Below, piece by piece: positions 7,349 through 14,669 of a stretch of DNA of 22,446 bases. This stretch comes from WHTB01 sp050699035 (GTDB taxonomy: Bacteria; Actinomycetota; Actinomycetes; Propionibacteriales; Nocardioidaceae), in assembly GCA_050699035.1 (NCBI GenBank), contig JBOHDE010000039.1, positions 1-22,446 of the forward strand, read 5' to 3'. The number at the start of each line of letters is the position of its first letter. The stretch's first letter is position 1. The notes under the pieces are model-generated. The model had not been told where the DNA came from and did no database searches. It worked only from the letters and a program-made list of their open reading frames with translations. Made by a program: the position numbers and the translations under genes.

Positions 7349-8256
7349 TCCCCAGCTCCCGGCCTCAGCAGGAAGTCGTCGAGACTGCGCCGCAGTCCCG
7401 CGGCGTCGAGTCCGTGCGCGCGCTCGTGCTCGCGCGGGGTGCCGTAGCGCCGCAGCTCCTCCGCCCCGACGCCGAGGCTGAGCAGCCGGTGCGGCACCGA
7501 CCGCAGCGCGTCGGACACCTGCCGAGCCGAAGTGCCCGCGAGGTACGGCTCCACCACGGCCACCGCGGGCCGGCCGAGCGTCGCCCGCAGGGTCTGCGCG
7601 TCGAACGGGCGCACGGTCGTCCCGTACAGCACGGTCACATCACGGTCCTGGGTTGCCGCGAGTACGGCGTCCAGCGTCGGACCGACCGCCAGCACCGTGC
7701 CGCCCGCGCCCTGGCGTACGACCTGGAAGCGACCCGGCCGCAGTGGCACGGCGACACGGTTCGCTGCCGTCGACAGCCGGACGTAGACCCGGCCGGTTCC
7801 GGCGACGGCGTCCCGCAGCACCCGGTCGGCCTCCTCGGCGCGACCCGGCACGTGCACGGTCCAGCCGGGCAGGGTGTCGAGCAGTGCGACATCTCCCGGA
7901 CTCATGTGGGTGTAGCCGCCGGCCGGCCAGTCGAAGCTGCCGCCCGCACTCACCAGCACGCCACCGACGTCTTGATGACCGAAGTCGAGCTTCACCTGCT
8001 CAAAGGCCCGCTCGACCAGGAACGCACCGAACGTGTGCGCCACCGGGCGGAGGCCGGTCAATGCCAGACCGGCCGCCGTCGAGACCAGCAGCTGTTCGCG
8101 GATCCCGACGTTGATCACCCGTTCGGGTTCGCGCTCGATCGCCGGCTCGAACATCTGCCGGGAGATCTCGGCGAGCACCAGGGCCGTCGACGGGTCGGAG
8201 TCGAGGAGGTCGTTCATCGTCTCGCCGAACTGCGTCCGCATGTCCATGCCGGTCAC
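7243..8256 (-). CDS. Split transketolase, C-terminal subunit (pyrimidine-binding and C-terminal domains)
   Basis: A 337-residue partner of the upstream N-terminal subunit. It carries the transketolase pyrimidine domain with the catalytic Glu in INVGIREQLL, followed by a small C-terminal domain with VLYGTTVRPFDAQTL. Transketolases move two-carbon units between sugar phosphates with thiamine diphosphate; split forms need both halves, because cofactor binds between the PP and Pyr domains. Its ATG overlaps the stop of the N-terminal gene (8253-8256), so the halves should be made in equal amounts. The last 30 or so residues, rich in Ser, Arg and Pro, are encoded within the antisense of the lactone dehydrogenase gene and look like an extension past the natural end (DDFLLRPGAG). 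The real substrate, pentose phosphate or another sugar, cannot be told. Confidence 0.88.
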   Translation of the reverse strand: MTGMDMRTQFGETMNDLLDSDPSTALVLAEISRQMFEPAIEREPERVINVGIREQLLVSTAAGLALTGLRPVAHTFGAFLVERAFEQVKLDFGHQDVGGVLVSAGGSFDWPAGGYTHMSPGDVALLDTLPGWTVHVPGRAEEADRVLRDAVAGTGRVYVRLSTAANRVAVPLRPGRFQVVRQGAGGTVLAVGPTLDAVLAATQDRDVTVLYGTTVRPFDAQTLRATLGRPAVAVVEPYLAGTSARQVSDALRSVPHRLLSLGVGAEELRRYGTPREHERAHGLDAAGLRRSLDDFLLRPGAGDQPAGRPSTRVRYGLANSPAGSTPSRSRTKSSNRG

Positions 8257-8966
8257 GCGTCCTTCGACTCGACCGCGGCGACCACGACGTTGGGCCGGGC
8301 CCGTTCCCGGTGGGTGAGGGCGGCCTCGATCGCGTTGTGGTCACGTCCGTCCACCCGGCTGCCGTGCCAGCCCTCGACGGTGAACCGGCGCTCAATGCCA
8401 CCCGGCCAGCCGAGCGACGATGACGCGTTGTCGACGACGACGACCGTCAGCGCGTCCAGGCCGGTGGCTCCGGCGTACGCGATCGCCTCCGCGTTGCTGC
8501 CCTCGTCGAGCTCGGCGTCACCGACCAGCACGACGACCCGCGAGTCGATGCCTTGAGCCCGCAGCCCGAGGACAGTGCCGACGGCGAGCGGCAGCCCGTG
8601 CCCCAGTGATCCGCTGGAGATCTCGACACCGGGGATCAGCAGCCGGTCAGGGTGGTGGCCGAGGCGCGACTCGAACGCCCCGAAGGTCGGCAGCCACTCC
8701 ACCGGGATGAAGCCCTTGGCGGCGAGCACGGCGTAGTACGCCATCGGCCCGTGTCCCTTCGACAGCAGGAAACGGTCCCGCTCGGGCTCGTCGATGGTCT
8801 CGGGAGATACGTCGAGGATGCGGTCGTACAGCACCCACAGCACGTCGAGGGTCGAGGTCGCGCTGACGTCGTGCTTCTCGTCACCGGACATCAGCGACAT
8901 CAGACCGCGCAGGTCGTCGTACCCCAGGTCTGGTCGAGTGGAGCTGTGTGTGTTGGTCGTCGTCAT
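8253..8966 (-). CDS. Split transketolase, N-terminal subunit (ThDP pyrophosphate-binding domain)
   Basis: A 237-residue subunit holding the thiamine diphosphate/Mg-binding domain. It has LLSKGHGPMAYYAVLA (about 67-83), SSGSLGHGLPLAVG (117-130), and the cofactor signature starting GDAELDEGSNAEA at Gly149-Asp150 and closing with VVVVDN at Asn180. It is shorter than the same region of one-chain transketolases, as usual for split forms. ATG 8966 has no Shine-Dalgarno before it but lies about 8 bases after a -10-like box, consistent with a leaderless message. It is transcribed divergently from soxR, whose product probably controls it through the box between them. Confidence 0.9.
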   Translation of the reverse strand: MTTTNTHSSTRPDLGYDDLRGLMSLMSGDEKHDVSATSTLDVLWVLYDRILDVSPETIDEPERDRFLLSKGHGPMAYYAVLAAKGFIPVEWLPTFGAFESRLGHHPDRLLIPGVEISSGSLGHGLPLAVGTVLGLRAQGIDSRVVVLVGDAELDEGSNAEAIAYAGATGLDALTVVVVDNASSSLGWPGGIERRFTVEGWHGSRVDGRDHNAIEAALTHRERARPNVVVAAVESKDA

Positions 8967-8973
8967 GTGGACC

Positions 8974-9004
8974 AGGGTGCAAGTTGAAGTACGCTTTAGG
9001 TCAA
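8974..9004 (-). promoter_or_regulatory. MerR-type promoter with SoxR-box-like dyad, driving the split transketolase
   Basis: Read on the minus strand, TTGACC (9004-8999, -35) and CACCCT (8979-8974, a weak -10) are separated by 19 bases, the long spacing typical of MerR-family activated promoters. Between and over the -35 lies ACCTAAAG-CGTA-CTTCAACT (9001-8982). The left half matches the known SoxR half site ACCTCAAG at 7 of 8 positions; the right half is weaker. The transketolase ATG is 7-8 bases beyond the -10. Confidence 0.6.
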
Positions 9005-9035
9005 TGCGGGGTGTCCATGGTCACAGGAGGTACGC

Positions 9036-9482
9036 ATGACGAAGCTCGGCGACCAGATCACCATCGGCGAGCTGTCCGAGCGCTCCGGCGTGGCCACGTC
9101 AGCGTTGCGCTACTACGAGAGCGAGGGACTGATCTTCGCGACCCGGACCACGGGCAACCAGCGCCGCTTTCACCGCAGCCAGCTCCGCCGAGTCGCGTTC
9201 GTCAGGTCAGCGCAGCGGGTGGGCCTGTCCATCGACGAGATCCGCGACGCGCTCGCCACGCTGCCCGAGAACCGCACCCCCAACAAGGCCGACTGGGCCC
9301 GACTGTCACGTGGCTGGCAGGACCGGCTGGACGAGCGAATCGCCGAGATCCAGCGGCTCAAGACCAAGCTGACCGGCTGCATCGGCTGCGGTTGCCTGTC
9401 CCTGCGGACCTGCTCGCTGTCCAACCCCGACGACGTGGTCGCATCCCGCGGCCCAGGCGCCTACTTCCTCCGTCCCCGCTGA
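9036..9482 (+). CDS. soxR: SoxR, redox-sensing MerR-family activator with [2Fe-2S] cluster
   Basis: A 148-residue MerR-family regulator. The winged helix is at 8-75 (ITIGELSERSGVATSALRYY, then NQRRFHRSQLRRVAFV), a dimerising helix at about 85-112, and the cluster motif C-x2-C-x-C-x5-C at Cys115, 118, 120 and 126 (CIGCGCLSLRTC). This spacing is diagnostic for SoxR. In the oxidised form SoxR untwists promoters with 19-20 base spacers; in actinobacteria it answers mainly to redox-cycling compounds. AGGAGG at 9025-9030 sits 5 bases before the ATG. It is divergent from the split transketolase, with a SoxR-box-like dyad in the 69-base gap, and no soxS is present. Confidence 0.95.
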   Translation: MTKLGDQITIGELSERSGVATSALRYYESEGLIFATRTTGNQRRFHRSQLRRVAFVRSAQRVGLSIDEIRDALATLPENRTPNKADWARLSRGWQDRLDERIAEIQRLKTKLTGCIGCGCLSLRTCSLSNPDDVVASRGPGAYFLRPR

Positions 9483-9579
9483 ACCCACCACTTCGCGTCG
9501 AGGTTGCGCTTGTGTCTGACCACGGTGACGTGGCATATGGTCGGGCGCGATGCTGGCGGCCGGCGGGAGCGCCCCGCCT

Positions 9580-9585
9580 TAGGCT
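9580..9585 (+). promoter_or_regulatory. -10 box TAGGCT, probable leaderless promoter of the DUF4032 gene
   Basis: TAGGCT fits the actinobacterial TANNNT -10 pattern and ends 6 bases before ATG 9592. That start has no Shine-Dalgarno, so a leaderless transcript is likely. No clear -35 is seen. The 109-base gap after soxR holds nothing else I recognise. Confidence 0.5.
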
Positions 9586-9591
9586 GTCGGC

Positions 9592-10827
9592 ATGGCGCTC
9601 CAGATCGTCGCCACCCGACCCGACCCGGCCGTCCTCACGCTGCCCTGGGACGTACCCCTCGAGGAGTGGCGTGACGAGGTGCTGGTGGCGCTGCCGCGCG
9701 GGATCTCGCGGCATGTCGTCCGGTTCGTCCGCCTCGGCGAGCACGTGTACGCCGTCAAGGAGACCCGCGAGCAGATCGCCCTCGGCGAGTACCGGCTGCT
9801 CCGCGACCTGCGGCGGCTCGGGCTGCCGGCCGTCGAGCCACACGGCGTGGTCACCGGCCGGGTCGGCAAGGACGGTGCGGAGATCGAGCCGGCGCTGATC
9901 ACCCGCCACCTCGCGTACTCCCAGCCCTACCGGGCGCTGTTCTCCCGCGGCCTGCGCGCCGACTCGGTCCCGAAGCTGGTCGACGCCCTGGTCGTGCTGC
10001 TCACCCGGCTGCATCTGAGCGGCTTCTACTGGGGCGACTGCTCGCTGTCGAACACGCTCTTCCGCCGGGCCGCCGGTGACTTCGTCGCCTATCTCGTCGA
10101 CGCGGAGACCGGCGAGCTGCACGAGCAGCTCTCCGACGGTCAACGTGCCTACGACATCGAGATCGCGACCTCCAACGTGTTCGCCGAGATCCTCGACCTG
10201 CAGGCCGGCGGGATGCTCGGTGAGTCGCTCGACGCGCACGAGACCATCGCCATGGTCAGCGACCAGTACACCGCCCTGTGGGAGGAGCTGACCGCTCCCG
10301 AGGTCTTCGAGACCGGCCAGCTGTGGCGGATCGAGCAGCGCATCCGGCGGCTCAACGAGCTCGGGTTCGACGTCGACGAGCTCGACATCGTGACCGACTG
10401 GGACGGCGCTACGGTACGCATCCAGCCGAAGGTCGTCGACGCCGGGCACCACCGCCGCCGGCTGCAGGGGCTCACCGGGCTCGACGTCGAGGACAACCAG
10501 GCCCGCCGGCTGCTCGGCGACCTGTCCGCCTTCGCCGCGGCCAACGACCTGCCGGGCGAGGACGCTCCGGTCGTGGCCCACCGCTGGCTGACCCAGATCT
10601 TCGAGCCGATCGTGGAGCTGGTGCCGGCCGACCTGCACGGCAAGCTCGAACCGGCCGAGCTGTTCCACGAGATCCTCGAGCACCGCTGGTATCTCTCCGA
10701 GCAGGCCGGCGAGGAGGTCGACATCTTCGCGGCCGCGGAGGACTACGTGAGCAGCGTCCTCGAACACCACCCCGACACCTTGGTCACGCCTCCGCCGTCA
10801 CCCGACGAAGAAGGTCTCGCGCGATGA
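9592..10827 (+). CDS. DUF4032 family protein, kinase-like
   Basis: A 411-residue soluble protein that I recognise as a DUF4032-containing actinobacterial protein, a group related to lipopolysaccharide-kinase-like folds. The N-terminal lobe has YAVKETRE (a kinase-like VAIK lysine) at about 59-66. The catalytic-loop-like FYWGDCSLSNTLF has Asp149 and Asn154, and a VDAETGE segment follows around residue 167, resembling the metal-binding DFG position. The C-terminal half (about 270-390) is a separate helical domain with paired HR/EH residues. Phosphotransfer is inferred from the motifs; no substrate is known to me. The 3' end overlaps the convergent acyl-CoA dehydrogenase gene by 44 bases. Confidence 0.82.
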   Translation: MALQIVATRPDPAVLTLPWDVPLEEWRDEVLVALPRGISRHVVRFVRLGEHVYAVKETREQIALGEYRLLRDLRRLGLPAVEPHGVVTGRVGKDGAEIEPALITRHLAYSQPYRALFSRGLRADSVPKLVDALVVLLTRLHLSGFYWGDCSLSNTLFRRAAGDFVAYLVDAETGELHEQLSDGQRAYDIEIATSNVFAEILDLQAGGMLGESLDAHETIAMVSDQYTALWEELTAPEVFETGQLWRIEQRIRRLNELGFDVDELDIVTDWDGATVRIQPKVVDAGHHRRRLQGLTGLDVEDNQARRLLGDLSAFAAANDLPGEDAPVVAHRWLTQIFEPIVELVPADLHGKLEPAELFHEILEHRWYLSEQAGEEVDIFAAAEDYVSSVLEHHPDTLVTPPPSPDEEGLAR

Positions 10828-11944
10828 CCATGCGCTGGATCTGGTTGGTACCTTCGAAAATCTGCGTCACCTTCGCCTCACGCATGTAGCGCTCGACCGG
10901 GAACTCCCGCGTGTAGCCGTAGCCGCCGAGCACCTGCACGGCGTCGGTCGTCACCTTCATCGCCGCGTCGGTCGCGACCAACTTCGCGATCGACGCCGCC
11001 CGGCTGAACGCGCGCCCGGCGTCCCGCAGCCGAGCGGCATGGAGGTACGTCGCCCGCGCGGACTCGACCGCGGCCGCCATGTCGGCGAGCAGGAACTGCA
11101 GCCCCTGGAACTCCCCGATCGGCTGGCCGAACTGCTGCCGCTCGCCGGCGTACCGCACGGCCACGTCGAGGGCGGCCTGGCCGAGCCCGACCGCGCACGC
11201 CGCGATGCCGAGCCGGCCGGAGTCGAGGGCCGACAGCGCCACCCGCATGCCGTCTCCCTCGGCGCCGAGCAACCGGTCGGCCGGCACCCGCACATCCTCG
11301 AAGATCACCTGGGTGGTGCTCGACGCGGTGAGGCCCATCTTCTTCTCCGGCGGCCCGAACGACAGCCCGGCCAGGTCGGCCGGCACGTGGAACGTCGACA
11401 GCCCGCGCTTGGCGTCGTCGGACGTACGGGCGAAGAGCAGGTAGAAGTCGGCGTGCCCGCCGTGGCTGATCCACGCCTTGACTCCGTTGACCACATACGC
11501 GTCGCCGTCGCGTACGGCCTTGGTCCTGATGCCCGACACGTCGGACCCGGCCTGCGGCTCGCTCAGGCAGTACGCACCGAGCTGTGCGCCGCCGAGTATG
11601 GCGGGCAGCAGGTCCTTGCGCTGCTCCGCGGTGCCGTGCGTGGAGACGGCGTACGACGACAGCGAGTGCACGGAGACTCCGACGCCGACCGACATCCACG
11701 CACCGGCGATCTCCTCCAGCATCTGCAGGTAGACCTCGTACGGCTGGTCGCCGCCGCCGTACTCCTCGGCGAACGGCAGCGACAGCAGGCCCGCCTGTCC
11801 GAGCAGCGTGAAGACGTCACGGGGGAACTGCTCCGCGGCCTCGTCGGCGGCGGCCCGGGGCGCCAGCCGCTCGGCGCAAATCTCACGGGTGACGGCAAGG
11901 AGGTCGTACGCCTCGTCGCTCGGCAGCAGTCGTTCAACGGTCAC
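10784..11944 (-). CDS. Acyl-CoA dehydrogenase
   Basis: A complete FAD-dependent acyl-CoA dehydrogenase of about 386-389 residues, which makes the trans-2 double bond in fatty- or branched-chain acyl-CoA and passes electrons to ETF. Visible signatures are YCLSEPQAGSDVSGIRTKA (flavin/substrate loop), GLTASSTTQVIFEDVRVP, QFGQPIGEFQGLQF, QVLGGYGYTREFPVERYMR, and the catalytic Glu in IFEGTNQIQR (residue 367 counted from the upstream ATG). I placed the start at GTG 11944 because GGAGG at 11954-11958 lies 9 bases before it; the in-frame ATG at 11953 directly touches that GGAGG. It follows rlmB on the same strand by about 32 bases and is probably the third gene of a cysS-rlmB unit, with which it shares no obvious function. 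Confidence 0.93.
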   Translation of the reverse strand: MTVERLLPSDEAYDLLAVTREICAERLAPRAAADEAAEQFPRDVFTLLGQAGLLSLPFAEEYGGGDQPYEVYLQMLEEIAGAWMSVGVGVSVHSLSSYAVSTHGTAEQRKDLLPAILGGAQLGAYCLSEPQAGSDVSGIRTKAVRDGDAYVVNGVKAWISHGGHADFYLLFARTSDDAKRGLSTFHVPADLAGLSFGPPEKKMGLTASSTTQVIFEDVRVPADRLLGAEGDGMRVALSALDSGRLGIAACAVGLGQAALDVAVRYAGERQQFGQPIGEFQGLQFLLADMAAAVESARATYLHAARLRDAGRAFSRAASIAKLVATDAAMKVTTDAVQVLGGYGYTREFPVERYMREAKVTQIFEGTNQIQRMVIARDLLRRVTAEA

Positions 11945-11976
11945 GGGTGACATCCTCCGGTGCTAGGGGCGAGTCG

Positions 11977-12927
11977 TCACCGTTGCCGGGCGATCTCGTA
12001 GAGCGCGACCCCGGCCGCGACACCGGCGTTCAGCGACTCGGTGTCGTGGGTCATCGGGATGGCCAGGAGTACGTCGCAGTGCTCGCGCACCAGCCGGCCG
12101 AGGCCCTTGCCCTCCGAGCCGACCACCAGCACGACGCCGTCGGCGGCCTGGTCGAAGTCGGCCAGCGGGCTCGCTCCCTCGGCCGCCAGCCCCGCCACCA
12201 CCAGCCCCTCCTCCTGGTATGCCTTCAGCTGGCGGGACAGGTTGGTGGCGCGGGCCACCGGCACCCGGGCCGCGGCACCCGCCGACGTCTTCCAGGCGCT
12301 CGCGGTCATCCCCGCGGCCCGACGCGCGGGCACCACCACGCCGTGCGCGCCGAACGCCGCCGCCGAGCGGACCACCGCACCCAGGTTGCGCGGGTCGGTG
12401 ATGCCGTCGAGCACCACGATCAGCGGCTTCTCGCCGAGCTCCTCGGCCCGTTTCGGCAGGTCGTCCGGGTGCGCGTAGTCGTACGGCGGGACCTTGAGCG
12501 CGAGCCCCTGGTGCGACAACCCACCGGTCAGCCGGTCCAGCTCCGGCCGCGGCACCTCCAGCAGGGAGATCCGCCGGTCGGCCGCGATCGCGAACGCCTC
12601 CCGCATCCGGTCGTCACGCTCGGCCTGCTCGGCGACGTACATCGTCGTCACCGGGACGCTCTCCCGCAGCGCCTCCACGACCGGGTTGCGGCCGACCACC
12701 CACTCGGTCGTCGGCTCGGACGCTCGTCGCGGCGGCCGACGGGCCTGGGAGCGGTCGGCCGCCTTGGCCTGCCGGTAGGCCTTGTGCCCGGGGCGGTCCT
12801 TCGCCCGTGGCGTTGGGCCCTTGCCCTCCAGACCACGGCGCCGGCGCCCACCCGACCCGGCCGTCGGGTTGCCCTTGCCGGACTTCTTGACGGCTCCCCG
12901 CCGCTGGCTGTTGCCCTTGCCTGCCAC
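11977..12927 (-). CDS. rlmB: 23S rRNA (guanosine(2251)-2'-O)-methyltransferase RlmB, SpoU/TrmH family
   Basis: A 316-residue SPOUT methyltransferase that modifies the ribosomal P-loop guanosine with SAM. The first 70 residues are very rich in Lys, Arg and Gly, as in other actinobacterial RlmB proteins. The substrate-binding domain begins WVVGRNPVVEALRE. The trefoil-knot SPOUT domain then shows motif 1 (LDGITDPRNLGAVVRSA), motif 2 (LVVGSEGKGLGRLVRE) and motif 3 (IPMTHDTESLNAGVAAGVAL). The GTG start 7 bases after the cysS stop has GAGGG close before it. The frame stays open further upstream but there it only shadows cysS. The cysS-rlmB pairing is conserved in actinobacteria. Confidence 0.95.
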   Translation of the reverse strand: MAGKGNSQRRGAVKKSGKGNPTAGSGGRRRRGLEGKGPTPRAKDRPGHKAYRQAKAADRSQARRPPRRASEPTTEWVVGRNPVVEALRESVPVTTMYVAEQAERDDRMREAFAIAADRRISLLEVPRPELDRLTGGLSHQGLALKVPPYDYAHPDDLPKRAEELGEKPLIVVLDGITDPRNLGAVVRSAAAFGAHGVVVPARRAAGMTASAWKTSAGAAARVPVARATNLSRQLKAYQEEGLVVAGLAAEGASPLADFDQAADGVVLVVGSEGKGLGRLVREHCDVLLAIPMTHDTESLNAGVAAGVALYEIARQR

Positions 12928-12934
12928 AGCGCCC

Positions 12935-14353
12935 TCAGCTCTCGATCGTCCAGCGCGGGCCGGACGCGGTGTCCTCGACGTCGATCCCGGCGGCGCGCAG
13001 CTGGTCGCGGACCCGGTCGGCGGTCGCGAAGTCCCGGTCGGCCCGCGCCTGCTGGCGCTGCTCGAGCAACGACCTGACGAGTACGTCGGTGGCCCTGCGC
13101 AGCGCGCCGTCGTCGCCGGCGCTCGCGGTGGCCCAGACCGCCGACAGCGGGTCGAGCCGCAGGATGCCGAGCATCCGTCGCACCGACGCCAGGTTGCCAC
13201 GCAGCGCCGGCGAGTCACCGTCGGCGAGCAGCTTGTTGCCTTCACGGACGCAGTCGTGGATCGCGGCGACCGCGGCCGGGGTCGCCAGGTCGTCGTCCAT
13301 CGCCTGCACGAAGTCGGCGCACGGCATCCCGCCGTCGGCGTCCACCCCGCCGGTCACCTCGGTCGCGCGCACGACGTACCCCTCGATCCGCCGGAACGAC
13401 GCCGCCGCCTCGTCGAGCGCCTCGAACGAGAACTCGACGTGGGACCGGTAGTGCGGGGCCACCAGGTAGTAGCGCAGCTCGACGGGGCGGACCCGCTCGG
13501 TTACCACCGGGATCAGCAGCGAGTTGCCGAGCGACTTGCTCATCTTCTCGCCGGATGTGGTGATCCAGGCGTTGTGCATCCACCACCGGGCGAACGGTCG
13601 GCCGGCCGCCGTGGACTGGGCCAGCTCGTTCTCGTGGTGCGGGAACTGCAGGTCGATGCCGCCGCCGTGAATGTCGAACTCGTCGCCGAGGTACTTGCCC
13701 ACCATCGCCGAGCACTCCAGGTGCCAGCCGGGCCGGCCACGACCCCACGGTGTCGGCCAGGACGCGGTCTCGGGCTCATTGTCCTTGTGGCCCTTCCACA
13801 GGGCGAAGTCGCGAGGGTCGCGCTTGCCGCGCGGGTCGGCGTCCTCGGCCGCCTGCATGTCCTCGATCCGCTGGCCGGAAAGCGAGCCGTACGACGGCCA
13901 GGAGTGCACGTCGAAGTAGACGTCGCCGGACCCGTCGGCCGCGGGATACGCGTGACCGGCGTCGACCAGCTGCTGCATCAGCTCGACCATCTCGGTGATG
14001 TGCCCGGTCGCCCGCGGCACGTACGTCGGCGGCCGGCAGCCGAGGATGTCGTACGCGCGATGCAGCTCGCGCTCGTTGTGGTACGCGTGCGCCCACCACG
14101 GGTGGCCCTGCTCAGCCGACTTGACCAGGATCTTGTCGTCGATGTCGGTGATGTTGGCGATCACCGTCACGTCGAAGCCGAGGTGCTCGAGCCAGCCGCG
14201 CAGCACGTCGAAGACGATCTCCTTGCGGATGTGACCGACGTGCGGCGCCGCCTGCACGGTCAGGCCACAGTGGTAGATCCCGACCTCGCCCGCACGCAGC
14301 GGCTCGAAGTCACGGATCTCCCGGGTGGCGGTGTCGTACAGGCGCAGACTCAC
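12935..14353 (-). CDS. cysS: Cysteinyl-tRNA synthetase
   Basis: A 472-residue class I aminoacyl-tRNA synthetase of normal length, charging tRNA-Cys. It shows the zinc-binding Cys29 in HCGLTVQ, the HIGH-type motif PHVGH (37-41), TDIDDKIL, the second zinc ligands in WHLECSAM and FPHHENELAQS, and the KMSKS loop in GEKMSKSLGN. The C-terminal DALR and tail domains end in RWTIES. CGLTVQ rather than CGPTV is usual for actinobacterial CysRS, and the KMSKS and zinc pattern separates it from the mycothiol enzyme MshC. GTG 14353 gives the family N-terminus SLRLYDTATRE. It heads the cysS-rlmB-acyl-CoA dehydrogenase unit. Confidence 0.97.
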   Translation of the reverse strand: MSLRLYDTATREIRDFEPLRAGEVGIYHCGLTVQAAPHVGHIRKEIVFDVLRGWLEHLGFDVTVIANITDIDDKILVKSAEQGHPWWAHAYHNERELHRAYDILGCRPPTYVPRATGHITEMVELMQQLVDAGHAYPAADGSGDVYFDVHSWPSYGSLSGQRIEDMQAAEDADPRGKRDPRDFALWKGHKDNEPETASWPTPWGRGRPGWHLECSAMVGKYLGDEFDIHGGGIDLQFPHHENELAQSTAAGRPFARWWMHNAWITTSGEKMSKSLGNSLLIPVVTERVRPVELRYYLVAPHYRSHVEFSFEALDEAAASFRRIEGYVVRATEVTGGVDADGGMPCADFVQAMDDDLATPAAVAAIHDCVREGNKLLADGDSPALRGNLASVRRMLGILRLDPLSAVWATASAGDDGALRRATDVLVRSLLEQRQQARADRDFATADRVRDQLRAAGIDVEDTASGPRWTIES

Positions 14354-14360
14354 GCCGCAG

Positions 14361-14366
14361 ATCCTA
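14361..14366 (-). promoter_or_regulatory. -10 box TAGGAT, probable leaderless promoter of cysS
   Basis: On the minus strand TAGGAT lies 7 bases before the cysS GTG, so transcription should begin at or next to the start codon. There is no Shine-Dalgarno at this start. The -35 is not recognisable. Confidence 0.5.
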
Positions 14367-14396
14367 ACGACAAGGCAGCGATTGGCCCGCATTGCG

Positions 14397-14402
14397 TACT
14401 CT
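14397..14402 (+). promoter_or_regulatory. -10 box TACTCT, probable promoter of the two-gene unknown unit
   Basis: TACTCT fits TANNNT and lies 24 bases upstream of a strong Shine-Dalgarno (GAGGAG, 14427-14432). It is back to back with the cysS promoter in an 85-base divergent gap. No clear -35 is visible. Confidence 0.4.
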
Positions 14403-14438
14403 CTGCAGATCGGGACGGCCGAGCATGAGGAGTACGCG

Positions 14439-14669
14439 TTGTCCGACGCCAGTGACCAGTGGCTGCACGACGAGCTCGACCTCGATGCCGAGGCATCGTT
14501 CCTGGTCGACACGCTGTCGCCCGCCGAGGCCGGACGGATGCGCGCGCTGCTGGAGACGGCCCGGGACGCGCACGCCGACCGGGTGGACGAGTCGGTCGAG
14601 CGCTCGCTGTCGCTGATTCCCGGGCTGCTGCGCGGGCGGGTACGCAAGGTCTTGCGGAGCGGGCGATGA
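14439..14669 (+). CDS. Small charged helical protein, unknown function
   Basis: A 76-residue acidic-to-basic helical protein starting SDASDQWLHDELDLD and ending RGRVRKVLRSGR; the middle contains TLSPAEAGRMRALLETARDAHADRVDESVE. I do not recognise a family. The start is TTG 14439, chosen because GAGGAG at 14427-14432 stands 6 bases before it. The frame remains open upstream but there it runs into the cysS promoter region. The stop overlaps the next ATG (ATGA, 14666-14669), so the two products are probably made together. There is no signal peptide or membrane segment. The sharp charge change from acidic head to basic tail might suit binding to a nucleic acid or a partner, which is only a guess. 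Confidence 0.65.
   Translation: MSDASDQWLHDELDLDAEASFLVDTLSPAEAGRMRALLETARDAHADRVDESVERSLSLIPGLLRGRVRKVLRSGR

Noticed and set aside
9358..10770. 470-codon minus-strand frame opposite the DUF4032 gene
   Set aside because: Antisense shadow; composition is Val/Asp/Gln repeats typical of reversed high-GC coding DNA.
12928..13245. Longer rlmB frame extending upstream into cysS
   Set aside because: The extension only reads cysS out of frame; GTG 12927 after the cysS stop gives the normal basic N-terminus.
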